64,000 bases of DNA from Datnioides undecimradiatus (Eukaryota > Chordata > Actinopteri > Lobotiformes > Datnioididae): contig WARS01000012.1 of the NCBI GenBank assembly GCA_008933995.1, forward strand, positions 9,411,001 through 9,475,000, in the 5' to 3' direction. Under the pieces are notes generated by a model. It did not search any database. It was not told where the DNA came from and saw only the letters and a list, made by a program, of their open reading frames with translations. Made by a program: the position numbers and the translations under genes. Below are positions 34,850-49,497 of the stretch, one piece after another. Positions within the stretch are counted from its first letter, which is position 1, and each line of letters opens with the position of its first letter.

Positions 34850-37800
34850 AACACTTGTAATTGTACCTGCAGGTATTTAGCTGAGATGTGATGCCTGCAG
34901 CGGTTATCCTAGCGGTAGCAGACATTTTACAAAGTTTAACTGGCTCATGGTAAAATAGGTGCAGTCTGGTCCTGATCAGTGGTACAGTGAGAAATTTGAA
35001 ACAGCAAAGGAGGCAAAGATGTACTAAAACAAAAATACACGAGCTGAAGAGAAGGAAGATCACACTGCCTCACATTAAAGCTGAGTATAGTTAGGATATG
35101 TTAAACTGTCATCAAACAAACAGCCCATCTATCAGCCACTGTTTTACTTCTGTAACTCATCCAGCATGTCAAATATCTATGTGATCCATCAGTAGGCCCT
35201 GTCCTGCTGCCACTGTGGCCATAGCAACCAAATAAAATGTGACATTTCCAACGAAAATTAAGAGAAATTAAAGTTGACTCGCTATCAAAATTACTTCATC
35301 CGTCACTGTTTGTGTCTGATTGTGGGCCAACAGTTGTTCTGTGTGTATAGTGAGTGAGAAGAACAATGTGAATTATAACGGAGCACTGCCACTTGGTGGA
35401 TTAATACTGAATTGCACCTACACCAGCATGCCAAACTACTAATCAAATACACTCATCTGCTTGTTAAACAGGAAGAGCAGACGCCCTGAAGGTGAATTAA
35501 ACGTCCTATAACCTGCAGAAAGCACTGACTTTGGTGCATTCAAACAATGTCAGTGTAATATTCAATGTAGCCTTGGATTTAAAGATTTTGTTATGTTTTT
35601 GACTGCACAGGGGTATAGAAAAGTGATTTATAATGTTTGATTTGGCAAATCCCCCTATTCTTATTTCATTTGGTGCAAAGTTTCCTGGCTTCCTTCACTT
35701 GTTAGAGCTCCATGCTTTTTGTCCCCTCCTGCAATAGCATCAATACTGTACGCCTCGTCATGGCTGTAGTGTGATGCCAACACTGCACCGGGCATCCTAT
35801 TGAAAAGATTTGACTTATTATAGCATTTTCATGTGTGCCTCCTGTTACCTCTATAAGTGGGATGCACAAAGGCACTTGTTTCAGAAAGAGTAGATGTGGT
35901 ATAAGTCATGGTCACTTAAGAATTGATATAGAGGGAGGATGCCTCTATAGAAGTAATTTTGCAAGAGCAGTGACCCACATGCATTAATGATGGCTCTGGC
36001 TCCCGAAGCCAGAGGATATTTCATACAGCATGCAGAGCCAACCATCTCTCTTTCTCCCTAAACAGATTTTGTCAACACATCTGCTGAGGGTACAGATCTG
36101 GGGTATGGAGGCTGACAAGGGCTGGCATTCAACGCAGGGCACCCGAGGATGGATGAGTGGCAAACTCGATGCTGCAGCACTTGAAGAACGTGGGTACGTC
36201 AGGCCAGCTGTTGCACCCCGTCAAGGAGGCTTGATTTTTTTTTTAAAAAAATGTCTCCAGGTTTGTTCGGGTTCTTGACAAAGGGCCTGCTGGTGAGACA
36301 GGCAAATGTTTGGACAGCTGTTCTTATTGTTGCCAGGCTGTCCCACAGCAGGGACTAAGCACACATAGAATATGGCTACAGTACATCTAATGGGCTGAAA
36401 GAGATTGCTGAGGAGGACTGTTACACCAGGATGCATTTCTTGTTAATAGCACCGCTAACCTTTGGAGGAGTTTTGATTCAGAAAGAAACCTATGGCAAAG
36501 TCTATACATTTCATTTCTCTGGCTACAAAACTGTGAAGCTCAAAATAGATGTCTGCAAGGAAAGGTGGAAAACCTACTGATGAATACAACATATGTAGAC
36601 AAAGACTGGTCCCTAACTAACTTGTAGAGGTATTCAAGGTTCTGAATACTTATATGTTTAAAATGAATATTTGCCACATTTTATTTGTTCTTTGCTTACA
36701 AAGTAAAATGTATCAGCGTACCTTTTTTTTCCTCAAGCTATTTGACATTGATAATATGCTTCATTTCTTTTTTTTCTAGCATAAGCTAACACAAGATATC
36801 ACTCTTGTATCTGTGGGTTAAGTATGAGGCTAACACCAGGAGTGTAGCCGCTTCAGCTTTGCACAAAGACAGAATACGGAAGAAGAAGCTGGTCTGCGTG
36901 GTCTGCATGCCGTTTTAAACTCCGATATGAGCAAATTCCATCTAATTTGTTAAACCCACTAGGTGCTGGTGGGTTCTTGTTAAACGGACAGAGGCAAGTT
37001 GGCTGTTTAGGCTCTATTTTTATAAGTTTGATCAAACCTGATGTTGATCTTGTTGTCTGAAAAATTGAGCTTGCCCCATACAGAACTGTAATCTTGAGCT
37101 GCCAAATGAGCGATGCTGTTTTTCCCCAGTTTAATTTGGTTTAAATGGTCTTCCAATGTGTCTCTGGTTAAAGTTAAGTCGTGGCAAGCGCTCATAAATG
37201 TCACCAGAGGAGCCGGAACAAACAGCTGTAGATAGTTAACTAGAGTCAGCACATCAAAGGTCTCGCTAGAATATAAGTCTGTACTGGGAAACCTCCAACT
37301 TTTTGTGCAATGTGAAAAACAATGCTTTTATGACCATGGATGGCAATGCCCCCAACTTCACCCAGCTTTACACTGGTGCTGTTTTGCAGGTGCTCCTTTT
37401 CACCGGCAGGTGTCAGCATTTCCAATCTTTCCTCTATAGGCTCGCACATCTGCGGTCTGCTACAAACATGCCATTGATAAAAGAATGTTTACAGTTTACA
37501 GTTACCCATAATTCTGAGCGGTGTGTTTGTGTGTGTTGATGTGAGAGGGATCGTTTTACACACAGCTTGCACGAAAACTGTTTTTTTAGTATATTTGATA
37601 TTTCCTTCCCCGACCCTAATCCATCCACATCAGTACAAGCAGGGGATTTATTGTTTGGCTTAAATGGTAAGAGTATTCTCAAATATAATGAGCCAAGGGT
37701 TTGGGTGCTGGGTATTTCAAGAATTACATAACTTCAGTGTAACTCTATTGTATTCTATTGTTCATTCATTGTCTTACAGGTACCACCTTTGTTTGCGTCA

Positions 37801-38360
37801 ACACAAATTACCGCATTCTCTTCTCCTTTCTAATCACACCAGCTACTGACTGCCGTTCACCATAATAAATGGCCCTATTCCGTTTAATGATTCGTTATTA
37901 TGTGCTCATTAATTTCAGAAATTTATAGTTACTGGGTAATTAAGTCGTTAATATGCTACGTTATGGCCATCTGGATTAAGCTGGGTGTTTAAAGACATCA
38001 TTCTTTCTCTTTATTGTAACATATTTCAAAAGCTGTGTCACCTCGCATCTTATTTGTTGTGGTGTCCTTGAGCAAGCCTCAATTTACAAGCCAAGGAAGA
38101 AAACCCGTGCCCACTCTTTCATTACAACAAAGGAGACGTGTAGTACCGCCGCAGTCCGCACTGATGTGTGCAGATAAGCTGCGGCACTGGTGATATACTC
38201 GCAGGGAAGATGTGGTTTATGAGAAGAAGTGCGCAGGGCAGACACTCCGCTTCTGAATATGCACCCATGACTGTCGGCTGTCCCTAATTTAACTCCGAGC
38301 GATGTAATTGGCGATGGTGGATTTGTTTACCATATTTGGCAAGATAGTGACACAGCGCGC
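34850..38360. other. Intergenic region between divergent genes
   Basis: The 3.5 kb is AT-rich with no supported exon or RNA gene. A dispersed-repeat fragment lies near 36,765-36,890. Divergent transcription of foxj1 and ubald1 on either side makes it a natural place for shared regulatory DNA, but no site is decisive. Confidence 0.5.
36765..36890. repeat. Dispersed teleost repeat fragment, second copy
   Basis: The segment carries TAAGCTAACAC, then GTTAAGTATGAGGCTAACAC and CAGGAG, then GCACAAAGAC. This is the same motif order as at 2703-2762, diverged. Transposon class not determined. Confidence 0.5.
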
Positions 38361-38436
38361 CTGGGAATTGGACGAGAGCGGCCGTCATTCACAAAAGTCT
38401 GCCTTCTGGAGCTTTACAAACAAAGCGCGTGCTCAC

Positions 38437-38450
38437 GGGAGTTGTAGTCC
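38437..38450. promoter_or_regulatory. ZNF143/Staf-like site
   Basis: GGGAGTTGTAGTCC closely matches the reverse complement of the ACTACAAxTCCC element bound by ZNF143/THAP11, which is typical of housekeeping and bidirectional vertebrate promoters. It sits about 430 bases upstream of the ubald1 start codon, inside a CpG-richer stretch. Confidence 0.55.
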
Positions 38451-38513
38451 AAAACAAACCCTTTCTGAGATTGCTCGAGTGGGAATTTACCTCCTTTGCT
38501 GCGATTTAAATCC

Positions 38514-38519
38514 CACGTG
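38514..38519. promoter_or_regulatory. CACGTG E-box
   Basis: A palindromic CACGTG, the USF/MYC-type E-box, about 360 bases upstream of the ubald1 start codon and 64 bases from the ZNF143-like site. Confidence 0.4.
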
Positions 38520-38674
38520 AATTCTATAGTTTGAAACATACTTGTTGTGACGAACGGTTTTCGTCTAACGTTTGTTACTGTGTAAATATAAACCCGTATC
38601 GGACGGTTAAAAACACGCCGACACGAGACCCTCCGCTTGCAGCATACAAATCCCACCGGCGGGGCTCTTACTTG

Positions 38675-38699
38675 ATTGGCTGCGCCACCCTGTCAATCA
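38675..38699 (+). promoter_or_regulatory. Candidate ubald1 core promoter region, inverted CCAAT box
   Basis: GATTGGC contains an inverted CCAAT box (38,675-38,679), followed by TGTCAATCA (38,691-38,699), about 180-200 bases upstream of the start codon. This suits a start site at about 38,720-38,780. An ATG at 38,761 in good context opens a 4-codon upstream frame if it is transcribed. Confidence 0.45.
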
Positions 38700-38761
38700 C
38701 GTAACGCTCCTTCCACTACCGCTCCTACAGTAAATATTTGTGTTTGCTCAACCGGCTGTAA

Positions 38762-39636
<875 letters not shown>

Positions 39637-39696
39637 ACTGCCCTCAGTGCCTTTTTTCAAGAAACAAATATTCCATACGGTCATCATCATCAAATG
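39637..39696 (+). CDS. ubald1: UBA-like domain-containing protein 1, coding exon 2
   Basis: This 60-base exon encodes residues 37-56 (TALSAFFQETNIPYGHHHQM). It lies between a TATAG acceptor and a GTGAGT donor, phase 0 at both ends. The text is nearly identical to the vertebrate UBALD consensus and completes the UBA-like domain. The His run fits the family's usual His stretch. The exon is too short to stand out by length alone and is called by homology and splice sites. Confidence 0.95.
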
Positions 39697-40332
39697 GTGA
39701 GTGCGGAGAGGAGTGGTGGTGATCACAACACACTCTCCATGTCGTTTATTGTTCTGCTCGTGCCGATGTAACAACCCCTGTTTCATGCGTGTGTATCTTT
39801 AAGGCTTCTGTGTTGTTTTGGGTGGGATGGGAGGGGGCGATAAACGGCCCTTATAGGCCGAGAGGGATGATGTTGTACTAACAATAACAAAGCACATGTC
39901 GGCCATGTTGTGAGCTTCCAGAAATAAACACACACACACACAGGCAGGCAGGCATGCAGTCGCAGCAGCCACACTGAAAGAGAGAGAGAGAGAGAGTAAA
40001 TGTGTGTATGTTTGTGAGAAAGAGGAGAAGACGAATATAAATGTAGATGTGCCAAAATCATCCTTTTTTTTGCTGTTTTAATTGAGGTGCATAACGGCAG
40101 GAAGGGCCCTCTCAGTTTCTGGGTTAGACAGGGGGAAAAAAAAGTCATTTCCAGGAAGAGGACAGCTGCCTCTCTCAAATAGACCCTCGTGCACAGTTGT
40201 AATTTGCCTCCAGCGATATGGTTGTTTTCCCCTGAATGGGTTGCTGCTGCCCCCGACACACACTGCTGACTTTTTGGGGAAGTCAAATCAAAGTGGAGTA
40301 AACTGGAAGGCGTTAGGGCTGTAGGAGACTCT

Positions 40333-40334
<2 letters not shown>

Positions 40335-40386
<52 letters not shown>
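40335..40386. repeat. (CA)n microsatellite
   Basis: A pure CA tract of about 52 bases in ubald1 intron 2. Confidence 0.95.
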
Positions 40387-40388
<2 letters not shown>

Positions 40389-41139
40389 AGGGGTTGAACA
40401 TTATGAAACACTAGCAGTATTTGGGCTTTTAACAGCAGCCCACTTTGGCAGCGCACAAGCCTTTGTTTGCAGCTGCATGCATGGCAGCATCCAGCAACAG
40501 CTGCCCTCCTGAACAGTCTGTCATGAATGTGGGGGGAATTTGGAAGAAATTGTTGGTCATTTTTAAACACACTCTGTTTGTGTGGCGAAGACAGTCATCA
40601 GACTGCTGATGAAGACTTCAGCTTTGCGTTTCTAGAGGAAAGTGAAGGCGACTGCGATGAAAGGATTTGTTGTTTTATTGCACTGCGTGTGTACATTTAT
40701 AGCCTCAGAGTAGTGCAATATCGCCAGTCAACACCGAAAGGGTTCACGCTGTGCTGAATCATATTTATCACAGCTTTATTGTAAGAAACAAAGCCAGACC
40801 TCCTTTATTATCTGATCAGTAAATAAAAGCATCTCAGTCCTCTATTTAGCTCATGAAATGTCTCACTTTAATTTAGAGAGTAAACAATCTGCCAAGAGCT
40901 GTCCTGTTCCGTCTGCCAAATAGGGCTGAGCCTGATTGCAGCAGACACTGGATAATGAAAGTCAGAATGCGGAGCACCTACGTGTGTTTGCGGTGTTATT
41001 GTTACAGACACGTTCTTGCATAATCACAAGTTCACGTTCCCTTTATTGCATACGCCAGCATGTGCGTGCGGCGCTGTGCCCGTGCACGTCACACACATGC
41101 ACTTGCATTTGGTGCATGCACAGAGTGGGTGTTTGTGTG

Positions 41140-41161
41140 GGTGTGTGTGTGTGTGTGTGTG
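41140..41161. repeat. (GT)n microsatellite
   Basis: A GT tract of about 22 bases in intron 2. Confidence 0.9.
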
Positions 41162-44100
41162 AGTCACAACAGTACTACAGTAGGGCAGCGTGTCCAACCT
41201 TCCTGCAGCTTATCAGGCCACAGTGTTCGTTAGTGTACAAATCTAATCCACTTTGCTCTCGCTCTTACTCTTCACTCTCTGTCTCTGTCTCTCCTCCTTA
41301 GTTTAGAGTAAACTTGAATAACATGAAGTTACATTTTCTGCTGCACATGCTGTTGCGTAAATGTTTTGAGTTACAACACAGGCTGAACTCATCCTTGAGA
41401 TTGCTGTTTTGGCTAGAAGCCTTACCCCAGCCCCGATGGCCCCAACAGATAGCCCATAGACATGCAGTTCTTGGCAGCCTGGCAGGTTAGGACGTCATGT
41501 AGGTCAGTTCATTTATGGATACCGTTCACTGAGCTGGTTTATGCTATTGTTTTTGTGGCCCTGGAACAATGCATGTAGCTGAATGGGATGTGCCAAATCA
41601 CTTTCCCATCTAAATCTGGCATCATGGGAGAGAAGCCATCTTGGAAACAAAAGCACTGTTGTTTAAGAAATACATTTGTATCTCTAAACAAAGCATGTTT
41701 GGGTTGGATTTGTTGCAGTCAGTAGGTTAGCATTCAAGCTGTAAGCCTTGACAAGTCTCATTCTGTTTACATGTGCTTTGCTAATGCATCATTTGTGCAT
41801 TGTATTTCAGAGGTTTATAGCCTGTATCAAATATCAAGTAGTGAGGTGAGCTGGCCTTCCCATCAGTACAGCCTTGTATAATGCTGTGAATGAGGAAGGA
41901 TTTAGCTAAAGCCCCTGTCATTATTATTTCCTTTTACTTGTAATTCCAGACTGTTGGGAGTGCCTGTGCTTTGGCACATGATGCAAAAGAGCTACAATCT
42001 CTGCACAGGCATGAACTGAAGTCTCCGTTTGTTGTTGTGTGCATGTGTATATGTAAAGAGAGCCGTGCAGCCGCATGATGGATCCTGAACAGATTGTCCA
42101 TTTGTCTCTGTGTTTTTTAAAATTAAGCCGTCAAAGCTTACATCTGTGTTCCACGATGGACACCCAGACCCTAAGCTCAATCCAACCCCTCCCAATCCAC
42201 TCCCAGTCTTCTCTACACACACCCTGCCTTTACAAACACTGCCACCGCAACACATTCCTACAGGATGCAGCGCTCACACCGGCCCAAAATGGACCCTTTC
42301 ACAGCAGAGCGGGCCGATATAACTCAAAACACAGCACCGTCTCTTTTTTACACACCCTCAGTCCTCCTGCTTCCCTCTGCCACCAGCTCTGTCTCTGTCT
42401 GTTAACAGCTACAAAATGTCCTAGAATTCAACCAGACATTCATGTTTCCTGTTAGAGAATTTTACAATGATGCCTCTTCCTCATCTTTTAGCATCATTTT
42501 CAAAGCAGTTTCCTCCCACAGAACCACATACCGGCATGTTCGCTCGCACTGAGAACGTATGATGTCGGAATCAAATCTTTGTTGCTTCTGGCTGTTTGAT
42601 GCTGATCCTTCTTATTAAATATAATGCCACATGTTCTTGCACGCCTGCCTCGTTTCTTTTTATGCATATTTTGGAGATATCTTAAGCTCATTTTGAGGCA
42701 TTTTTTAAAATCCATTATGTAAAGTCTGCGCTATCGTGATTCTTACTGCACAGATTATTAGCTTTCAGAAATGCTCTTGCACATTTATACGTTGTCCTAT
42801 TAGTGCAGGAAAATGAAGTTTCCTTGGAACTAGATGAAGCACATGAACATCTTAGGGACGTATTTTATCATCATGGTTTTTGAATAATCTCATCCAGACA
42901 GTGTCACAACAGTCTGTCTTGGAGTTGCTCACTATGCGTCTATGTCTTGGGAAGGAAAAACGCTGAGGCTTGACTATATCGACAGCAATATCAGTGTTTC
43001 CATGATTAACATCTCTCCATGTGAGGCACACACAGCCACTATAAAATGAATGAATGAATCCTCATGTGACCACAGAGGAGGAAGTAGCCCAGCTGCATGA
43101 TTCTGCCGCTGTCTGGGAACATGTGACCCCCATCATGTGACTAAGCTGGGAAATGAACTAACTAAGCCACAAAGCCTGCTTCACATGTGTGAAATTTCTG
43201 CCAGAGTCATGGCTATTAAAAGGAATACGGTGAGGGCCTCATGTAGCAGCCCTGCAGTAAAGTCACGACTGTGGTGTTGAAAGCTTTTTCTTTAGTAGGT
43301 CAGGCTAATAAAATAATCTTCTTGAGAAATATTCCACATTCTCCTTTTCCTGTGTGATTCATATCTGCACTCTTAACTACCTCCTGTTTTTACAATGATA
43401 TGCTTTTATACTGATATAAAAACAAACGCTAGTTCCTGTTTAAGCTCTTACTTCTTCTGCCCTTCTTGGCACCCTCTTGCAAAGTCCTATTACACTGTAA
43501 AGAATAGTCAAAATTCTGCTGACCTGCCCTCTTTCCTCATTGTTGAATATATAAGCAGTAAGTAACGGTCAACTGTTTGCTCCCTCTGCTGAGCACAGCC
43601 CAGGCAGCTACTCATTGTACTGCAACCGGTAGAGTCATCACCAAACAGCCCCATGGTTTGAACGAACACCTTTTTTATTGTGCTGTAATTGTTGTTAGTT
43701 GCTAGCATCACGCACAAGGCGAATGAAAGTAGGATTTTATGAAGGGCAACGTTCAACGCCAACTGACAGAGCGCAGTGACGTAGCAGAATAGTATTGGGC
43801 ACTGCAGGGCAGTGATAAAAGTGGGCGTGAGGTTGTTTTAAGGCTGTTTCCTGGCAATATAAACACTCAGTGGGAGAAAGGAGGAGGGCTTTGTGTGTGC
43901 GTGTTTGAGGGGGTTTTTCTGGTAACTACAAACATTTGGTTTTGGCGTCCGGGTGTGGCTTTACTTGGATTTTTAGAAATCCTAACTCTTCTCATCCATG
44001 TTAGATCTCATCTCCCTGAGATTTGAAGTGTGTGGTGTGCCCAAGCAGAAGAGCAGAGGTATAATTACCTTCATAAATCACGATGTGACAAAACGGACGA

Positions 44101-44525
44101 CTGTCTGTTCAAATTTCGCTCTCTGTCTCAACCTTTACCCGTTTATCCTCACACTAGTAGTATATAAAGCACACTTGATTTAGGAATCAGTGAAAATAGA
44201 GAGGAAGGGTGTTTAGGCTAGTCCCTAAAGTGAAATAGGCTAATACTACAACAGTGCAAGGTATTTTGTTAGGAGGTCCAATGACACAGAGCTGCATGGT
44301 GACTCTGTCATCACAGAAATGAGGTGTACTCAGTCTAGTTACTTACAGTGGTTAATTAAATGCAGAATGAGCTGAACATTTTGTGTGTTTTCTCCCAGCT
44401 TTTTACTGTGATTTTAATACTGTAATCCACTGGGTGTACATGGAACAATGAATGATGAAGCTAATCACGTCTAGAGCTGTTAATGTTGTTAATGGGTGTG
44501 CAGGTATCTGTGCTTGGATTTGTGC

Positions 44526-44527
<2 letters not shown>

Positions 44528-44582
<55 letters not shown>

Positions 44583-44590
44583 TGTGTGGT
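44528..44590. repeat. (GT)n then (GA)n microsatellite
   Basis: A GT tract of about 36 bases passes directly into a GA tract of about 19 bases. Confidence 0.95.
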
Positions 44591-44707
44591 TGTCTATATC
44601 TGTGTGTCATACAGCCATGCCAAGCAGTTAGCCACATCTGAAGAGGCTTGGCCTGTGCTTTGCATGTTCCAGCGTGTTGCCCTGCATGTTTCCAGGAGCA
44701 CGACTTC

Positions 44708-44792
44708 CCAGAACCCTAACCACACACACAAAGACGTGTGTGCAAGCGCACACACACACACAGACACAGACACATGGACACAGACACACAGG
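44708..44792. repeat. Imperfect (CA)n tract
   Basis: CA-rich low-complexity sequence with CAGACA interruptions, in intron 2. Confidence 0.8.
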
Positions 44793-45229
44793 AACCTTGG
44801 CTCAAGGGAAGGGCTCTGGGAATGGGAATCCATGTGGGATGGCTGCAAGGACCAGATGTGTTTATGAGCGGTGGAGTTAGATTGGGTTTCACACTGATTC
44901 TAGGAGTCACTGAGGACACACACACAGAGGTCGGACCTATGGCTGAGGAAACACAAGCAGCACATGGGACCCTTGTCTGTTGCATAGGACAAGGGAGTGT
45001 TGTCACATTGAGTCTCCCTGGCCTGGATTTTCAGGTCAGCTGATGTCTTTGCCCCGGCCTGCTGCTGCCGCGTCCCACTATTCCTGTGCTGGCACCATGA
45101 CCCTTGACACATCAACATGCCTGAACCCCCTCTTTCTCTGCTCTGGTCTTCATTCCTGCATTAGATCTATACTTGCAGTGGTTTACACAAGGGGCTCAAC
45201 TATTTAAAACACCCTCTTGCAAAAACACA

Positions 45230-45252
45230 TTTTGCAATGTGACATTGCAAAA
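45230..45252. other. Perfect 11-bp-arm palindrome
   Basis: TTTTGCAATGT (45,230-45,240) and ACATTGCAAAA (45,242-45,252) are exact reverse complements around one G. Further TTGCAAAA units flank it on both sides (45,218 and 45,257). The half-sites resemble C/EBP-type TTGCAAT boxes. It lies deep in ubald1 intron 2. Regulatory use is inferred. Confidence 0.6.
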
Positions 45253-48200
45253 ATTGCAAAAGGTCGTAGCTGCCAATCTCAGATTGAACCAAAAACTAGG
45301 GTTGAGGTGATTTAAGTCTATATTTAGTTTGTACACATTCTCCTCTATACCAGATGATCTAGTTTATTTCTAGAATGTCACTTGATTTAAAAAATGTTAA
45401 CTGACTTTTTGAAATGAAGCCTTGCATGGAACAAACTATCTTGAATAATCTGTTTGTCTTCGTCATCTGGGCATCAGTCGAGCCTCTGTATGCTGTTGTG
45501 TCAGATTAAACACACAGTTTGTGTAATGTGTAAGCAACACAAACATTTTGATGTGCATTTTTAAATTAATATTGCAGTTCAGTGGTTCATACTTAAACAG
45601 GAGGCATATATATATATGAACTGCAACTGCGATTGCACCTGCAACTGATTTTGACCTATAGTGAATGTGCTGTCTTAAGAAAAAGTCTCCGGAGTCGCTG
45701 AATCTGGCTGTTTGCATCGTAATCGTGTTTTGTTTTCCCTCACGGTGACCTTTGGCCTAGTAGTTTCTGTTGCCAGACTGTTACCAGCCAACAGGCCAAA
45801 CTCCCTTTTCTAGATACAAGCGAGCCATTGAACACCTATTGTTGGCCTGTTAGCCATTGTTGTGAGCAGCGGTGTGTGCAGTTGGTCAGAGCAGAACACA
45901 TGCTCCAGTCAGTCCCAGTTCTCCCTTCTCCCATCAGTTGCTGCCTCCTTTTTCTTCTTCTGTCGTCGCTCCTGCTTGTTTTTCTTTGTCACTGTCCGCC
46001 CTATATTTTACAGCATACACACATGAAAACAGAGCACAGCCTGGCTAATGATCAACTTGTTCCCCTGTGAGCACAAATCCATCCATGTCCCTGCACGTGT
46101 GTGCGTTTGTATATAATATTAACTCTCACATAGACATAAATGGACGCCTTGGGCTCAGCTGCTGGAAGCTGGGTGAGGTTGAAGGAGTGAGGGGTCATGT
46201 GTGAGGACTGGGTGGGAGTGGTCACTTGAAATGTACAGCAGCACCTGTCAACCTCCTTTATTTAGTTTTGAAAGGAAACATGCAGTTCTGACATCCAGCT
46301 ACTCCCATAAAACCCTGAGTATCACCCCCAGTGGGTGAGCTATGTGATGGGATAATAAAAACACAGAGGCAGAGGTGCTCGTCTGGTTTAGTGCCGTGTC
46401 TGGTTTCCACGTGTAAAGGAATGGCGGCTTGCAGAGGACACTGGCACGGGAGGAGGTCTTGTTGTTTAGTGTTTTCCTGCTCTATGATTAATAATTAAAG
46501 TTAAACAGTTGGATTGTATGATATAACCTGGAATACCTGTAGGATTTGCAGGTTATAAATGATTATAACATTATCAGCATATCAGCTTAGCAACTGCTTT
46601 GTGTCAGTTTTGTCTAATAATATATTTGTTACAACTGAACTGTCATGTTCAGTTGTTTTGTTATTACTTAATAATTTTGTTATCTCAAGATAATAGAACC
46701 AAGTTTTCTTGTTATGAGGGGTTGTCTCATCTTGAAACCTTGAAACAAAGGGCTGAAATAACAGAATAATTAGCTGCACAAAAAATGCACATGCATTGAA
46801 TCAATTATTATGAATATCAAAGTAATATTATTTTCTCATTATTCTTGGTTGTAAAATTTGCATAGCTGTTAGTAGGCCATGGTTGCATTCAGTGCAACTG
46901 TAGAGCTGCATCTTTAAAAGAAAGAAAGCAGTGGGAGGCTACACACACACACCGTAAACACACTCCTATTTAAACATTTAACATGCAGGCAGAACCATGC
47001 ACAGTCAATGCAGCAATGCCTAGCCTACCTTCTTTCCTTTATCTTTTACTCTACCCCACTGACCCCCCCCACATCCAGAGCATGGGCTGTATGTTGCTTT
47101 CACCCATTTCTTTCACCATTTAGCCCTTTTACTCCTTTATTTCTATCAATTTTAATATGTCCTGACCCTCCATTTAGCCCTCATATCCACTGTCCTCACA
47201 GGGCATCAGTCAGAATTAGCCGCGGCATCACATTAATGAATGTACAGCAACAGCATAAATGGAAAAATGTATTTTATAACATCTTTGTTTGTGGTTTATT
47301 CAGGCCTTGGCCGTAGCATGGAGCCACACGCAGCTTGTTTATTGGACAGAGTTTTGATAAACTGTCAACTGTTGAAGTTACGTATTTGAGAAGCATGTTG
47401 TCAAAACATCCAATTTCAGTTCCCGTAACCTTAACCAAACAGGATTTATAATAGTATTGAGGAGTTATTTCATATCATCTGCAGGCTAAGTTTGACCTCG
47501 GTTTATCTTGTTAATCTTGCTTTGGTCAGCTTTGATCCCATTTTGCTCAGATCACACGTCAGGTCTAACATACTGCAGCGTTACATATTGTATTGCAGCA
47601 CTCTTTAAGCGGACAGAGACCTGCTGTGTTACCAGGTTAGCTCATATACCCAAACAAACCAAAACAAAAGGAGCAAATGATTCAGGATGTATATAAACTC
47701 CTCCAAACATGCACGACTTGAATGCACCCAAAACTAGTCCAGACCTGATTCTGCATCCTCCCACACATCCAGCACTTAACACCGGTTAAAGATGCAGTCA
47801 TCTGTTTGTATCTCCCGCAATTATATCTTGTAATTCTTTTTTCTCAACCTAACCTAATTAATTTTAAGACTCATGTTCTTTTTCACAGTTAGACAGGTTT
47901 ACACTGATGTGCCTGTTAGTACTTCCATAGTGGGTATTGTACTGCAGTTCCAGTGGAACAGTTAAATTAAGGTTAAGTGTCTTTTTGACTTTGCCCAGTT
48001 TTATGAGGTCACTTCCAATAACATTGCTGGAAGACAACAGCATTGAGTAAAATGTTCCCAGAGTTGAGGGTTATTACAGGGTTCGACATTGTGAAGCCAA
48101 GGAGAGAAATTCTATAATACACAAGACAACGTGGTGCGGTGATACCAGGATTTATACACATTTATTCTCTAATTATGTGAAAAAAATACTTTTGGCCTCG

Positions 48201-49460
48201 TCCTCAGCATAGATTATGTTAAAAATACAAAATCCAACATGTTTTATTTTAACAATATTGAAATAACGAAGGCATGCAGCAAAGTATTTAGCAGTGTGAT
48301 AAGGCCTAATCCAGTATGTGTAACTGAACCTTTCAGGCTGAACACAACACCATACGTTGCCTGGGGGTTCAACCAATTACCAAACAAACATTTTGAAGCG
48401 TGCGTGCCTGCTGGCTCAGCCACAGCAGCCAAACCATCAATGCAGACACCACGGCTTGTTTTCGCAGTTGACAGATTTGCTGCAGTGAGGATGTTAGCTG
48501 GCCACTCACCATCAGCATGTGTCATGTTAAATACCACCCAAATTCCAGAAATGCAATTTGATCATTTCCTTTTCCTGTACACAGACTGACTGAAAACTTG
48601 TTTTTACTTTTAGTGTCAGACAAGAGTCATGTTGCATGGAGTCAAAGTATTGTGTCAGCTAAAGCAGGAAATCATTCTGTCCAGATACTTTATGTAAGCA
48701 AGTTAATGTTAGAATCCATCCTGAAAATACAGTTCTAGTAAGACTGTGGGCCGGGGATCATGATGTCAGGCTGCATGTTTCGCCGTTCTCACGTCTCACA
48801 GATCTCTCAGCACAGTTTGCTGTGAGCACTGACGAAGAGTGTGTGAACTGTACGCAACAGGCCACAGACTGGAGGGAGAGGGAGAAGAAGACTGGAAGTG
48901 GGAAGTGAGAGAAAGAGAGAAGGGAGAGAAAACCGAAACCATCCCAGTTCATGTTAATGTTCACAGCCGTGATGGAAGCAGAGAAGCTGGGTTAATTAAT
49001 TAATGTGCAAATTGTGAGTGAAACTAAGTATTGATGAAGGCTTGACCATATCTGCGACACACATGCCGGAACCTGACGACAACAACTTCCTCCGTTTTGC
49101 CTGAATTGGACATTTTTGGTCAATAAGGAAGTCTGTTTGTTTGTCTCGCCCATGTAAATGGAAACAAGCAGATCACATTTCAATCACGGCTTATAATTCC
49201 TGCGACATCTGGCCGGACACAGCCGGAGAAAATGAAATGAGACGAATAAGAATGTGAGTGTGTGTGGTAGAAGCACAGAGGTAAACGTTGAACACGGAGG
49301 AGGTCAGCTGGGGTCACGAGACCAAACTGGACCCTCTGCACAAAGTATGCAAGAGGATAGAAAGCTCCTCTTTTCGGCCTGGCACATACACACACTTGAT
49401 ATGTCTGAGGAATGTGGTCGGTCAGACTGGAAATAACTCCAGCTCATCTGTGTTTGTGGA

Positions 49461-49463
<3 letters not shown>

Positions 49464-49495
<32 letters not shown>
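49464..49495. repeat. (CA)n microsatellite
   Basis: A pure CA tract of about 32 bases in intron 2. Confidence 0.95.

Positions 49496-49497
<2 letters not shown>

Noticed and set aside
48239..48589. Plus-strand 116-codon open frame in ubald1 intron 2
   Set aside because: No recognisable family or splice structure, and the opposite strand is equally open.
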